Of a stretch of 64,000 nt of DNA, positions 1 through 8,932 are shown in pieces. Made by a program: the position numbers and the translations under genes. The stretch's first letter is position 1; every line of letters begins with the position of its first letter. Source of the DNA: Saccharopolyspora_C sp047200635 (GTDB taxonomy: Bacteria; Actinomycetota; Actinomycetes; Mycobacteriales; Pseudonocardiaceae); the NCBI RefSeq assembly GCF_047200635.1, contig NZ_JBJZOI010000018.1, positions 86,264 through 150,263 on the forward strand, read 5' to 3'. The notes below the pieces were generated by a model that saw only the letters and a program-made list of their open reading frames with translations, was not told where the DNA came from and ran no database searches.

Positions 1-736
1 TGCGGTCCCGGGCGCGGCTCGCGTCCCCGGGCCGGTCCGGGGACAGATCGCCGAGCTCCACCGGCGCGCCGAAGTGCACGCGCAGCACCGGGCGGCGGCG
101 GACCGCCCCGAGCCACGACGACAGCAGCACCCAAACGTCCCGCGCGCTCTCCACCCGCAACATCCCGTAGCACATGGCCTCGTGCGCACCCCACTGGCTG
201 ACCGGCACGACCGGAGCTCGCGAGGTCAGCGCCATCCGCGCCACTCCCGTCTTCCCGCGCTCCGGCCACAGGCCCGGCTCCAGGCTCAACCGGCCCTCCG
301 GGTACACCAGCACCGGCCGGTGGTCCTCCTCCAGCGCCCGCACCACGTGATCCAGCGCTTCGGCCGCGTTCGCCCTGCCGCGATCCGCGCGGACGTGCCG
401 GCAGTGCCGCAGCACCGGGCCGATCACCGGGGCGTCGAACAGCCCGCCCGTGGCCAGGAACCGCAGCGCCAGCCGCCGCCTGCCGCACGCCGCCATCACG
501 ACCAGCGCGTCGACGTTGCCGATGTGGTTGGCGGCCAGCAGCAGCGGCCTGCCGCGCAGGTGGTCCGGCACGTCCCCGGTGACCTCCAGGCGCCCCGTCA
601 GCAGCATCAGCGCGCGGTTCACGCGCATCAGCACCCGCCACAGCAGCGGGGCCTCGCGGAACGATCGGGAGCGGGACCGGCGGGTCGCGCGCGGGCTGCG
701 CCGCGGCTCCGCGGGATCGACGGGCTGGGCCACCAT
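1..736 (-). CDS. PlsC-family 1-acylglycerol-3-phosphate acyltransferase (partial, 3' end off window)
   Basis: The protein reads from an ATG at 736 toward the left edge, so its C-terminus is missing. Residues about 70-78 read NHIGNVDAL, the HX4D catalytic motif of glycerolipid acyltransferases, and YPEGRLS about 75 residues later is the EGTR-like glycerol-phosphate-binding motif. Members transfer an acyl chain from acyl-CoA or acyl-ACP to lysophosphatidate or related acceptors at the inner membrane face. The first 30 residues are rich in Arg and Ser and look disordered. It diverges from ftsK across a 169-bp spacer. Family assignment is firm, but the exact acceptor is not, because actinomycetes carry many paralogues. 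Confidence 0.88.
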   Translation of the reverse strand, partial: MVAQPVDPAEPRRSPRATRRSRSRSFREAPLLWRVLMRVNRALMLLTGRLEVTGDVPDHLRGRPLLLAANHIGNVDALVVMAACGRRRLALRFLATGGLFDAPVIGPVLRHCRHVRADRGRANAAEALDHVVRALEEDHRPVLVYPEGRLSLEPGLWPERGKTGVARMALTSRAPVVPVSQWGAHEAMCYGMLRVESARDVWVLLSSWLGAVRRRPVLRVHFGAPVELGDLSPDRPGDASRARDR

Positions 737-905
737 GACGAGTGAGGATCGCACAACCGCGGGCCCGCCAGGCCCGGGGCACCGGGATCCCGGCAAAGAT
801 CCGGGCGTCCGCGCTCCGGCTCGCGGGGCGACGCGGTGGCGGGAACCGGGCGGGGCCGCTGTGCCGCTTGTGACGGGAGGGGCCGGGGCGAGATACCGTG
901 AGCGC

Positions 906-3422
906 ATGGCGGGCCGGACCACGAGCGGCGCCCAGCGCAAGAACCAGTCGCCACGAGGTTCGAAGAGCGGGGCCCAGAGCTCGACACGAAGCTCAGGTGG
1001 CGCGAAGAGCGGGAGCGCGGGGAGTCGCAAGAGCGGCGGCGGCTCCCAGCCGCGCGCCGGTTCCACGCACGCGCCGCGCCGCACCCCCGCGAAGAGGACC
1101 ACCGCGGCGAAGCGCGGCGCCCAGGCGAAGAACGCCCCGGCCCGCACCGGCGGCGTGCTGGGCCGCGCCAAGGACATCGACCCCGCCCACGGCCGCACCG
1201 GGCTCGCGATCATCGCGCTCGCCGCCGCCGTGATCACCGCGGCCGGGATCTGGTGGCACGCGGGCGGCCCGGTCGGGGAGTGGCTGGACTGGGGGCTGAG
1301 GTTCGTCATCGGCGACGCCGTGCTGGTGCTGCCGATCGTCGTCGCCGGGGTCGCGGTGTTCTTCGCCAGCACCGACGACAACCCCGAGGCCAGGCCGCGC
1401 GTGGTGCTCGGTTCGGTGCTGCTCGGGTGGAGCGCGCTGGGCGTGCTGCACATCGGCTCCGGCGCCCCGGGCGCCTGGCACGCCTGGCCCGCCGCGGGCG
1501 GAGTGCTCGGCTTCCTCGCCGGCGGGCCGCTCGCCCAGGGGCTCACCGGCTGGGTCGCGGTCCCGGTGCTGGTGCTCGTCGCGCTGTTCGGGCTGATGCT
1601 GCTCACCGACACGACGCTCGCCGCGCTGCGCGGTCACCTGCTCGGCACGCCCGTCGAGGACGAGCCGCCCGCCACCGAGGAGGTGTCCCCGGAGACGGTG
1701 CGGCTGCGCCGCCCCTCGCGCCGGAGGCAGTCCGCCACCCCGCGCGGCGAGGACGCCGCCGACGCGGACGCCGCGCCGGCGAAGAAGTCCGACACCCGGC
1801 AGCTCTCCCTCGACGACGTCCCCGACGAGGCGCCCACCAAGCCGCGCGGCAAGAAGGCCGCCGAGGTGCCCGCGGCCGCCGAGCCCGAGCAACCCGCCGA
1901 CAGCGGTGGGCTCACCATCAGCCGCGCCGTCGAGGGCGACTACAAGCTGCCGCCGCTGGACGCGCTCACCGGCGGCGACGCGCCGAAGACCCGCAGCAAG
2001 GCCAACGACTCCATGATCGAGGCGATCACCGCGGTCCTGGAGCAGTTCAACATCGACGCGCAGGTCACCGGCTTCGTCCGCGGCCCGACGGTCACCCGCT
2101 ACGAGGTCGAGCTCGGCCCCGGGGTGAAGGTCGAGAAGATCACCGCGCTGACCAAGAACATCGCCTACGCCGCCGCCACCGACAACGTGCGGCTGCTCGC
2201 CCCGATCCCCGGCAAGTCCGCCGTCGGCATCGAGGTGCCCAACAGCGACCGCGAGATGGTGCGGCTCGGCGACGTGCTGCGCTCCACCAGCGCCTCCGGC
2301 GACCAGCACCCGCTGGTGATGGGCCTGGGCAAGGACATCGAGGGCCACATGGTCACCGCGAACCTGGCCAAGATGCCGCACCTGCTGTGCGCGGGCTCCA
2401 CCGGCTCCGGCAAGTCCAGCTTCGTGAACTCGATGCTGGTGTCGCTGCTGGCGAGGGCCACGCCGCAGGAGGTCCGGATGATCCTCATCGACCCGAAGAT
2501 GGTCGAGCTCACCCCCTACGAGGGCATCCCGCACCTGATCACGCCCATCATCACCCAGCCGAAGAAGGCCGCGGCCGCGCTGGGCTGGCTGGTGGACGAG
2601 ATGGAGCAGCGCTACCAGGACATGCAGGCCAACCGGGTGCGCCACATCGACGACTTCAACGCGAAGGTCCGCTCCGGCGAGATCACCGCCCCGCCCGGCA
2701 GCGAGCGCGTGTACCGGCCTTACCCGTACATCCTCGCCATCGTCGACGAGCTCGCCGACCTGATGATGACCGCCCCGCGCGACGTCGAGGACGCGATCGT
2801 GCGGATCACGCAGAAGGCCCGCGCCGCCGGGATCCACCTCGTGCTGGCCACCCAGCGGCCCTCGGTGGACGTCGTCACCGGCCTGATCAAGACGAACGTG
2901 CCCTCGCGGCTCGCGTTCGCGACCTCCTCGCTCACCGACTCGCGGGTCATCCTCGACCAGCCGGGCGCGGAGAAGCTGATCGGCATGGGGGACGCGCTCT
3001 ACCTCCCGATGGGCGCGGGCCGACCGCAGCGCGTGCAGGGCTCCTTCGTCAGCGACGAGGAGATCCACCGCGTCGTCTCCTACACCAAGGAGCAGGCCGA
3101 ACCGGACTACACCGACGGCGTCACCGCGGCCAAGCCGGGCGAGGCGAAGGAGGTCGACTCCGACATCGGCGACGACCTCGACGTGCTGCTGCAGGCCACC
3201 GAGCTCGTCGTGACCAGCCAGTTCGGCTCCACCTCGATGCTGCAGCGCAAGCTGCGCGTCGGGTTCGCCAAGGCCGGCCGGCTCATGGACCTGCTGGAAT
3301 CCCGCCACGTCGTCGGGCCCTCCGAGGGCTCCAAGGCGCGCGAGGTCCTGGTGAAGCCGGACGAGCTGGAGAACGCGCTGCACTCGATCCGCGGCGGACC
3401 ACCACCGGACTCCGAGGAGTGA
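906..3422 (+). CDS. ftsK: DNA translocase FtsK/SpoIIIE
   Basis: FtsK couples chromosome segregation to septum closure by pumping DNA through the division site. The 838-aa protein has a basic, Ser/Gly/Lys-rich N-terminal tail (about 1-95), membrane segments from about 98 to 250, an acidic linker, and a RecA-like motor with Walker A GSTGSGKS near residue 497 and Walker B IVDELADLMM near 612. The C-terminal gamma winged helix (about 765-830, with SMLQRKLRVGFAKAGRLMD) reads KOPS-like polarity sequences. The ATG at 906 follows a purine-rich GGGAGGGG stretch. The frame is open upstream to 450, but that stretch overlaps the divergent acyltransferase and looks non-coding. A strong hairpin follows the stop. 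Confidence 0.97.
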   Translation: MAGRTTSGAQRKNQSPRGSKSGAQSSTRSSGGAKSGSAGSRKSGGGSQPRAGSTHAPRRTPAKRTTAAKRGAQAKNAPARTGGVLGRAKDIDPAHGRTGLAIIALAAAVITAAGIWWHAGGPVGEWLDWGLRFVIGDAVLVLPIVVAGVAVFFASTDDNPEARPRVVLGSVLLGWSALGVLHIGSGAPGAWHAWPAAGGVLGFLAGGPLAQGLTGWVAVPVLVLVALFGLMLLTDTTLAALRGHLLGTPVEDEPPATEEVSPETVRLRRPSRRRQSATPRGEDAADADAAPAKKSDTRQLSLDDVPDEAPTKPRGKKAAEVPAAAEPEQPADSGGLTISRAVEGDYKLPPLDALTGGDAPKTRSKANDSMIEAITAVLEQFNIDAQVTGFVRGPTVTRYEVELGPGVKVEKITALTKNIAYAAATDNVRLLAPIPGKSAVGIEVPNSDREMVRLGDVLRSTSASGDQHPLVMGLGKDIEGHMVTANLAKMPHLLCAGSTGSGKSSFVNSMLVSLLARATPQEVRMILIDPKMVELTPYEGIPHLITPIITQPKKAAAALGWLVDEMEQRYQDMQANRVRHIDDFNAKVRSGEITAPPGSERVYRPYPYILAIVDELADLMMTAPRDVEDAIVRITQKARAAGIHLVLATQRPSVDVVTGLIKTNVPSRLAFATSSLTDSRVILDQPGAEKLIGMGDALYLPMGAGRPQRVQGSFVSDEEIHRVVSYTKEQAEPDYTDGVTAAKPGEAKEVDSDIGDDLDVLLQATELVVTSQFGSTSMLQRKLRVGFAKAGRLMDLLESRHVVGPSEGSKAREVLVKPDELENALHSIRGGPPPDSEE

Positions 3423-3424
3423 TC

Positions 3425-3454
3425 GACGGCCCCGCCGGATCCGGCGGGGCCGTC
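3425..3454 (+). terminator. ftsK terminator, 30-bp perfect palindrome
   Basis: A perfect 30-bp GC-rich palindrome begins 3 bases after the ftsK stop (left arm GACGGCCCCGCCGGA). It has no T-tract, as is usual for intrinsic terminators in actinomycetes. Confidence 0.8.
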
Positions 3455-3618
3455 GTCGTCGCGCACCGCCGAACCTCGCCCCGGCAAGCGCGTCCGACGG
3501 GTGCGATGCGCGGCCGCGACACCGCCACCCGGGGGAGTGGTGGGAATGCGCCACGAGGGTTCCGGCGCTGATCACCGTCGGATATGTTCTCGGCCGCTCC
3601 TCGATCGAAGGGTTCGCG

Positions 3619-4902
3619 ATGAACGGCACGAGAGCACGAGCCGGCGCCGCCACCGCGCTGTCGGTGCTGCTGCTCGCCGGCTGGTACCAGGCGAGCGCCT
3701 GGGCCGAGCCACCCGCCACCGACCCGGTGCCGATGGACGTCTCGAAGGGCGAGATGTTCCGGCAGGGCGGCAGCAGCTACCCGCGCCTGGTCCGGCTGGA
3801 GAGCAGCGGTGCCGCCAACGGCCGCGTCCTGGCCAGCATGACGACCTACGTGGACAACGCCGGACGTGCGGTGATCTACGAGAGCACCGACGACGGCAGG
3901 TCGTTCCAGCCGGTCGGTGAGATCCGCGACCCGGCGGGCGAGAACGCCAAGGGCATGTGCTGCTCCACCCTCTACGAACTGCCCCGCCAGGTCGGGGACA
4001 TGCCCGCGGGCACCCTGCTGTGGGCGGGCACCGCCGGAGTCGGCGACGACGCGGAGACCCGCACCAGCAGCGTCCGGTTGTGGCGCAGCGATGACCAGGG
4101 CCGGAACTGGACGTACCTCTCCGACGTCGTGTCCAAGCCGCCGGGGCCGGGGATCTGGGAACCGGAGTTCACGGTTTCGGCGCAGGGCGATCTGGTCGCG
4201 TTCTACTCCGACGACATGGACCCGGCGCACGATCAGAAGATGGTGCAGGTCCGGTCGGCGGACGGCATCACCTGGACCGGCGAACGCGACGCGATCAAGC
4301 AGGACGAGTTCCGGGTCCGGCCGGGAATGGCCGGGGTACGGCAACTGCCGGACGGCACGTACGTGATGACCTACGAGATGTGCAACTTAGACCCGGTGCA
4401 CACCTGCACCGTGTGGATGCGCACCTCACCCGACGGTTGGGACTGGGGCGACCCGTACGACCCGGGCACCGAGATCGTCTCGGACACCGGCGGTCAACCG
4501 CTGGGCACCCCGACGATCACCTGGGCCCCCGGCGACGACCCCGACGGGAGGCTGGTCCTCGCCTACCAGATGCTCGCCGGGGACGAAGGCGGCTGGGCAC
4601 CCGGCAACGGGCGCACGCTCCTGGTCAACGACCACCCGTCCGACCTGTCCCGGGGCTGGCGCGAGATCGACGCCCCCGTGCACATCGAGCACAACCAGGG
4701 CAGCACCTGCCGCGGGTTCAGCCCCTCGGTGCTGCCCACCGAGGACGGCGAATCGCTGATCCACGTGGTGACGGACTTCGAGAAGTACGTCGGCGGGCCG
4801 TGCGAGGCCTACTTCGGCACCGGCCCGATCGACGGCGACGGCGACGCGGCCACCGCTGATCGCGGCGAGCCCGCCCCGCTCGACCCGCGCCCGGGGAGGT
4901 GA
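3619..4902 (+). CDS. Secreted BNR/Asp-box beta-propeller protein (sialidase-like)
   Basis: The 427-aa protein starts with a clear signal peptide (1-29, hydrophobic ALSVLLLAGW, cleavage after AWA). The mature part carries repeated Asp-box motifs (STDDGRSF, SDDQGRNW and the weaker TSPDGWDWG), the hallmark of six-bladed propellers such as sialidases and GH93 arabinanases. The likely role is hydrolysis or binding of extracellular glycans. I cannot identify the full set of sialidase catalytic Arg, Tyr and Glu residues by eye, so the substrate is open. Acidic Asp/Gly-rich residues end the protein. It stands alone, separated from ftsK by a terminator and followed by another that faces the convergent oxidase gene. 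It belongs to the accessory islet between ftsK and the argA-like gene. Confidence 0.8.
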   Translation: MNGTRARAGAATALSVLLLAGWYQASAWAEPPATDPVPMDVSKGEMFRQGGSSYPRLVRLESSGAANGRVLASMTTYVDNAGRAVIYESTDDGRSFQPVGEIRDPAGENAKGMCCSTLYELPRQVGDMPAGTLLWAGTAGVGDDAETRTSSVRLWRSDDQGRNWTYLSDVVSKPPGPGIWEPEFTVSAQGDLVAFYSDDMDPAHDQKMVQVRSADGITWTGERDAIKQDEFRVRPGMAGVRQLPDGTYVMTYEMCNLDPVHTCTVWMRTSPDGWDWGDPYDPGTEIVSDTGGQPLGTPTITWAPGDDPDGRLVLAYQMLAGDEGGWAPGNGRTLLVNDHPSDLSRGWREIDAPVHIEHNQGSTCRGFSPSVLPTEDGESLIHVVTDFEKYVGGPCEAYFGTGPIDGDGDAATADRGEPAPLDPRPGR

Positions 4903-4905
4903 GCC

Positions 4906-4940
4906 GCCCCTTCCCCCGCCCGGCCGGTCGGGGGAGGGGC
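4906..4940. terminator. Bidirectional terminator between convergent genes
   Basis: The arms GCCCCT(T)CCCCCG and CGGGGGAGGGGC pair with one bulged T around a 10-nt loop. The hairpin fills the 39-bp gap between the propeller gene stop and the convergent oxidase stop. Confidence 0.75.
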
Positions 4941-4941
4941 C

Positions 4942-6156
4942 TCAGGGTCGCAGGGTGGCGTGCGACTCGTTCAGCTCGGCCAGCGACGTCACGCCGAGCA
5001 GCCGCATCGTGCGCTCCACCTCGGTGCGCAGGATGTCCACGGCCCGCTGCGCCCCGCGCTCCCCGCCCGCCATCAGCCCGTACAGGTAAGCGCGCCCCAC
5101 CAGGCAGGAGTCCGCGCCCCGCGCCAGCGCCGCCACCACGTCACCCCCGCTGAGGATCCCGGAATCCAGCAGGACCTCGGCGCGGTCGCCGATCTCGTCG
5201 CGCACCCGGGGCAGCAGCTCCAGCATCGTCGGAGCCCGGTCCAGCTGGCGGCCGCCGTGGTTCGACAGCACCACCGCGTCGGCCCCGAGCTCCACCACCC
5301 GCCGCGCGTCCGCCGCGTTCTGCAGGCCCTTCACCACCAGCGGGCCGTCCCAGAGCTCCCGCAGCCACTCCAGGTCCGCGAAGGTCATCGACGGGTCGAA
5401 CATCTCGTTGATCAGTTCGGCGACGGTGCCCTCCCAGCGCTCGAACGAGGCGAAGCTCAACGGCGCCGTCGTGAGCAGGTTGAGCCACCACGCCGGGTGC
5501 AGGGCGGCGTCGGCGATCGTGCGCGGCGTCAGCGCGGGCGGGATCGTCAGGCCGTTGCGCACGTCCCGCAGCCGCGCGCCCGCGACCGCCGTGTCCACGG
5601 TCAGCAGCAGCGCCTCGTAACCGGCCTCCCGCGCCCGCCGCACCAGCTCCCGGCTCGCGCCCCGGTCCCGCCACACGTAGAGCTGGAACCACCTGCGGGC
5701 GTCCGGCGCCACCGCCGCCAGGTCCTCCACCGAGGTGGTGCCCATCGTGGAGAGCGCGTAGGGGATGCCCGCCCGCTCCGCGACCCGGGCCACGGCGGGC
5801 TCGCCCTCGTGGTTCATCATCCGCGTGAACCCCGTCGGGGCCAGCGAGAACGGCAGCGCGGACGGGGCGCCGAGCACCGTCGTCGACGTGTCCACGGTGG
5901 AGACGTCGCGCAGCACCGAGGGGTGGAACTCGACCTCGCGGAACGCCCGGCGCGCCCGGCGCAGGCTCGTCTCCCCCTCCGCCGCGCCATCGGTGTAGTC
6001 GAACACCGCGCGCGGTGTGCGGCGGCGCGCGATCTCGCGCAGGTCGGCGATCGAGTGCGCCCGGGAGAGTCGGCGCTCGGTCGGACTGGCCTTCGGCACC
6101 TCCACCCGCAGCAGCGGCCGGAGTTCGGACCAGCGAGGGAACTGCCTGCGCACCAA
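4942..6156 (-). CDS. FMN-dependent alpha-hydroxy-acid oxidase/dehydrogenase (LldD-like)
   Basis: This 404-aa TIM-barrel flavoprotein oxidises L-2-hydroxy acids such as L-lactate to 2-oxo acids. Family landmarks are FDYTDGAAEGE near the N-terminus, LPFSLAPTGFTRMM (FMN-binding loop), FQLYVWRD, the LVVKGLQNAADA strand, and LSNHGGRQLD, which holds the catalytic His and the substrate-binding Arg. DSGILSGGDVVAALARGAD and VGRAYLYGL form the phosphate-binding end. The start is TTG at 6156 or GTG at 6153, with a GGAGGAGG ribosome site 8 to 11 bases upstream. The substrate may be lactate, mandelate or another 2-hydroxy acid. It lies just downstream of the phospholipase gene on the same strand and may be co-transcribed. 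Confidence 0.9.
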   Translation of the reverse strand: MVRRQFPRWSELRPLLRVEVPKASPTERRLSRAHSIADLREIARRRTPRAVFDYTDGAAEGETSLRRARRAFREVEFHPSVLRDVSTVDTSTTVLGAPSALPFSLAPTGFTRMMNHEGEPAVARVAERAGIPYALSTMGTTSVEDLAAVAPDARRWFQLYVWRDRGASRELVRRAREAGYEALLLTVDTAVAGARLRDVRNGLTIPPALTPRTIADAALHPAWWLNLLTTAPLSFASFERWEGTVAELINEMFDPSMTFADLEWLRELWDGPLVVKGLQNAADARRVVELGADAVVLSNHGGRQLDRAPTMLELLPRVRDEIGDRAEVLLDSGILSGGDVVAALARGADSCLVGRAYLYGLMAGGERGAQRAVDILRTEVERTMRLLGVTSLAELNESHATLRP

Positions 6157-6195
6157 GAGGAACGCCTCCTCCGAGATCGTGGACAGGCGCTGAGA

Positions 6196-6790
6196 CTACC
6201 GAGCCGGGGCGGGGTGGAGCACCCCCTCGACGCGCGCGGATGGTCTCCCCGCTGCGGGTCTTCGCCTCGAAGCCGATGACCTGGCCGGACTCGGCGTGGA
6301 CCGTCGTGATGTCGGCCTGCTCGACCGCGTCGGCGGTGGACGTGCTCATGTTCCCGAACTCGCGAACCGCGGCGTAGTAGATGTTCGCCGCGGCCTTGCA
6401 GGTGCCGTCGCCGTCGCAGGCCCCGTACATGTCGGCCTTGAAGTTGTCGTCGATCCGCAGCCGGTTGCCCTCGGTGAACCGGGTCTGCGCCTTGTAGTTG
6501 CGGTAGCCGAAGTCGTGCCGGTCGCAGCTGGTGGAGAAGTCGAAGCCCAGCGGCTTGTCCGGCGACCAGGAGCAGCTGTCGGAGGACCAGTCCAGCTGGG
6601 CGGAGTGCGGCTGCTCGGAGCGCAGATCGGTGAAGTCGCTCAGCGAGGTCTCGAACAGGTACTCGTCGGTGACCTCCCGCAGCTCGGAATCGGACAGGTC
6701 CGCGTAGGCGGTGCCAGCCGAGAGCAGCATGGCGGCGCCCGCGGCGACGGAGGCGACGAGGCCGCGGCGGGTTCGGGCGGAACGGAACAC
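6196..6790 (-). CDS. Secreted prokaryotic phospholipase A2 with apparent C-terminal frameshift
   Basis: The GTG at 6790, preceded by GAGGAG, opens a protein with a signal peptide (1-30, cleavage after TAYA). The mature part matches bacterial secreted phospholipase A2, which releases the sn-2 fatty acid from phospholipids. It has the Ca-binding stretch LDWSSDSCSWSPD, the catalytic dyad His92-Asp93 in CDRHDFGYRNY, and four Cys (73, 89, 125, 131) for two disulfides. After about residue 165 family similarity ends, and the frame has no stop: it stays open to about 5141, through the oxidase gene in another frame. A TAG at 6196-6198 lies in the +1 frame just before the oxidase ribosome site, so I end the gene there and infer a +1 slip, perhaps at the G5 run near 6226. 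Confidence 0.75.
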
Positions 6791-7036
6791 GAGATCTCCT
6801 CGGGGTCAGGGTGGGGCCTGCCAGGATCAGCACCTGTTATAGCTGTTTCGCGTGGGGCTCGCGGGTTCCTGCGGATATTCGCCGGAAGGAACCGGCACCG
6901 CGAGGTCGTGCATCACCCCGAGCAGTCACGATCGGGTGGGAAGACATCCCGAACATCCTCACGGAGGTGCCTTCACGGCATTTTCTGCGGTTTACTTGCG
7001 AGCAACGGCGTGAAGCTCAACCGCGGAAGGTGTCCC

Positions 7037-8350
7037 ATGCTTCGGAGCTTCCGGCTCGGCAATCACTGCTCGTTCGCCGAGGAGCAGGAACTGCTGCTCA
7101 TGCCCGCGTACGACAAGTCGCGCCCGGTGCTGCCGGTGACCGCGATCTACGGTGCGAACGCTTCCGGCAAGTCGAACCTGCTGGACGGGTTGCGGTTCAT
7201 GCAGTCGGCGGTCACCAGGTCGTTCAGCCGCTGGGACGCGGAAGGTGGCGTGCCCAGGCGGCCGTTCAGGCTCGACCCGGCGGTGCGGGACGAGCCGTCC
7301 GCGTTCGTGGTCGAGCTGATCATCGACTCGGTCCGCTACACCTACGGATTCGTCGTCGATGACGCGGCCGTCCGGGAGGAGTGGCTCTACTCGTACCCGG
7401 CGAACCGGAAGCGTGTGCTGTTCGAGCGCACGGGCGCCGAGGTGAAGTTCGGCTCGACCGTGCGGACCGCGAAGGTCAAGCGCGAGGTGATCGAGGAACT
7501 GACCCGGGAGAACGCACTGGTGCTCCCGGTTGCCGGGCAGTCCCGGTTCGAGGAGGTCCAGCCGGTCTACCGGTGGTTCGCGCGCACGTTGCGCTTCCGG
7601 GAACCCGGACGGGTGCTCCGCCTCGCACCACTGCACGCCGAGCGAGACCTCGCGGCACTTCTGGAGGAGGGCGAGGGGACCCGGGAGCAAGTGCTGGAAT
7701 TGATCAGAGCAGCTGATCTCGGAATCAAGGACGTTCGAGTGGAGCGGCGGGAGAATCGCCGAACCCTCGATCACTACGCGATGCTCGCGAAGCAGGTCGA
7801 GACGGCCGGTGATCCGGAGGAGGCCACCCGGATCAAGACCCGCCTCGCGGAGCTGGAGGCACGCGGTCCGGAGGTGGAGGTACGACTCCAGTTCTCGCAC
7901 GCCGACGGCGGAGACGAGCCCTTCGGCCTCGTCGATGAATCGCAGGGAACCCAGCACTGGATAATCCACCTGCCCGCCGTGCTCCGCGCGCTCCGCGCGG
8001 GCTCGGTGCTCGTGATCGACGAGATCGACACCAGCCTGCACCCGCTGCTCACCTCCCGGCTGATCGGGTTGTTCCGCGACGAGCGGATCAACACCCGGCA
8101 GGCTCAGCTGATTCTCACCACCCACGACACGAGCCTGCTCGGCACGATGCTCGACGAAGACGCGCTCCCGAGGGACGCCGTGTGGTTCGTGGAGAAGGAC
8201 CGCTCCGGGCGGAGCTCGCTCTACGCGCTGTCCGACTTCAAGCCGCGCAAGGGCGAGAACCACGAGCGGCGTTACCTGCACGGGAGCTACGGGGCCGTCC
8301 CGTTCACCGCCGCCGAGCGCTTCGCGGGGGCGTTCGGGGGCGACCGGTGA
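7037..8350 (+). CDS. AAA15-family ATPase, AbiL-type phage-defence subunit
   Basis: The 437-aa protein is an SMC/ABC-like AAA15 ATPase. Walker A is GANASGKS (39-46), after the N-terminal strand motif MLRSFRLGNHCSF typical of AbiLi, RloA and OLD-like ATPases. A degenerate ABC signature VDESQGTQH lies near 298, Walker B VLVIDEIDTSLH near 325 and the switch LTTHDTSLL near 359. In the family, the ATPase senses infection and controls a partner effector. The ATG at 7037 has GGAAGGTG 5 bases upstream; the frame is open back to 6296, but that part overlaps the phospholipase promoter and gene. It overlaps the RloB gene by GTGA, so the two are translationally coupled. A standalone role is unlikely. Confidence 0.88.
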   Translation: MLRSFRLGNHCSFAEEQELLLMPAYDKSRPVLPVTAIYGANASGKSNLLDGLRFMQSAVTRSFSRWDAEGGVPRRPFRLDPAVRDEPSAFVVELIIDSVRYTYGFVVDDAAVREEWLYSYPANRKRVLFERTGAEVKFGSTVRTAKVKREVIEELTRENALVLPVAGQSRFEEVQPVYRWFARTLRFREPGRVLRLAPLHAERDLAALLEEGEGTREQVLELIRAADLGIKDVRVERRENRRTLDHYAMLAKQVETAGDPEEATRIKTRLAELEARGPEVEVRLQFSHADGGDEPFGLVDESQGTQHWIIHLPAVLRALRAGSVLVIDEIDTSLHPLLTSRLIGLFRDERINTRQAQLILTTHDTSLLGTMLDEDALPRDAVWFVEKDRSGRSSLYALSDFKPRKGENHERRYLHGSYGAVPFTAAERFAGAFGGDR

Positions 8351-8925
8351 CCCGACGGGAGAACCGGGGCGGGCGCCGTTCACCCCGGCTGACGTCGAAG
8401 CTGCTGGTGCTGTGCGGCGCGGTCCGGACCGAGCGGCAGTACCTCGGCGCGTTGCGCTCGCACTTCCGCGCACTCGCCGTGAACGTGCGGTTCGAGAGCG
8501 AAGCGGTCGACCCGGTCACCCTCGTGGCGAAGGCCAAGCGGTGGCGCAGCAGGAGTCCTGGCGCCCATGACGAGATCTGGTGCGTGGTGGACGTGGACCA
8601 GTTCGACATCGACGCCGCGCGTTCGGCCGCGAGGGCGGCTGGGATCAAGCTCGCGGTGTCCAATCCGTGCTTCGAGTACTGGCTGCTGCTGCACTTCGAG
8701 GACTTCGGTGGTTCGTTACCCGACTACGGCTCGGCAGTGCGCAGGCTCCGGCGTCACGTCCGGCACTACGAGAAGAGCGCGATCCGCTTCGAGGACTACG
8801 CGGACGGTCTGGGGGCCGCGCGGGAGCGGGCCGAGCGCAGGTGCCAGCACGAGTGCGAGCATCAGCGCAACCCGTCGAGCGGGGTGTGGCGGTTGGTCGA
8901 CGTGATGGACGGCCGCGGGGCGTAA
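8347..8925 (+). CDS. RloB-like protein, AbiL-type defence effector
   Basis: The 192-aa protein starts at a GTG that overlaps the ATPase stop. It fits the RloB/AbiLii family, small TOPRIM-like proteins paired with AAA15 ATPases. Visible signatures are CGAVRTERQYL (23-33), the paired Asp motif VVDVDQFD (80-87) and VSNPCFEYWLLLHF (104-117). In most relatives I recall, the first motif has a Glu directly after the Cys (CEGxxTE). Here that position is Gly24, while the second Glu29 is kept. The C-terminus is basic and His/Cys-containing. The pair probably acts as an abortive-infection module, with RloB as nuclease or other effector. Family call is good; biochemical activity is inferred. Confidence 0.85.
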   Translation: MTRRENRGGRRSPRLTSKLLVLCGAVRTERQYLGALRSHFRALAVNVRFESEAVDPVTLVAKAKRWRSRSPGAHDEIWCVVDVDQFDIDAARSAARAAGIKLAVSNPCFEYWLLLHFEDFGGSLPDYGSAVRRLRRHVRHYEKSAIRFEDYADGLGAARERAERRCQHECEHQRNPSSGVWRLVDVMDGRGA

Positions 8926-8932
8926 GGCTCGG

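Noticed and set aside
450..905. Extension of the ftsK reading frame upstream of the ATG at 906
   Set aside because: It overlaps the divergent acyltransferase gene, has no ribosome site, and the family N-terminus fits the ATG at 906.
5141..6195. C-terminal 350 residues of the phospholipase frame as real protein
   Set aside because: They are read out of frame through the oxidase gene and are Gly/Arg/Ala-rich with no family similarity.
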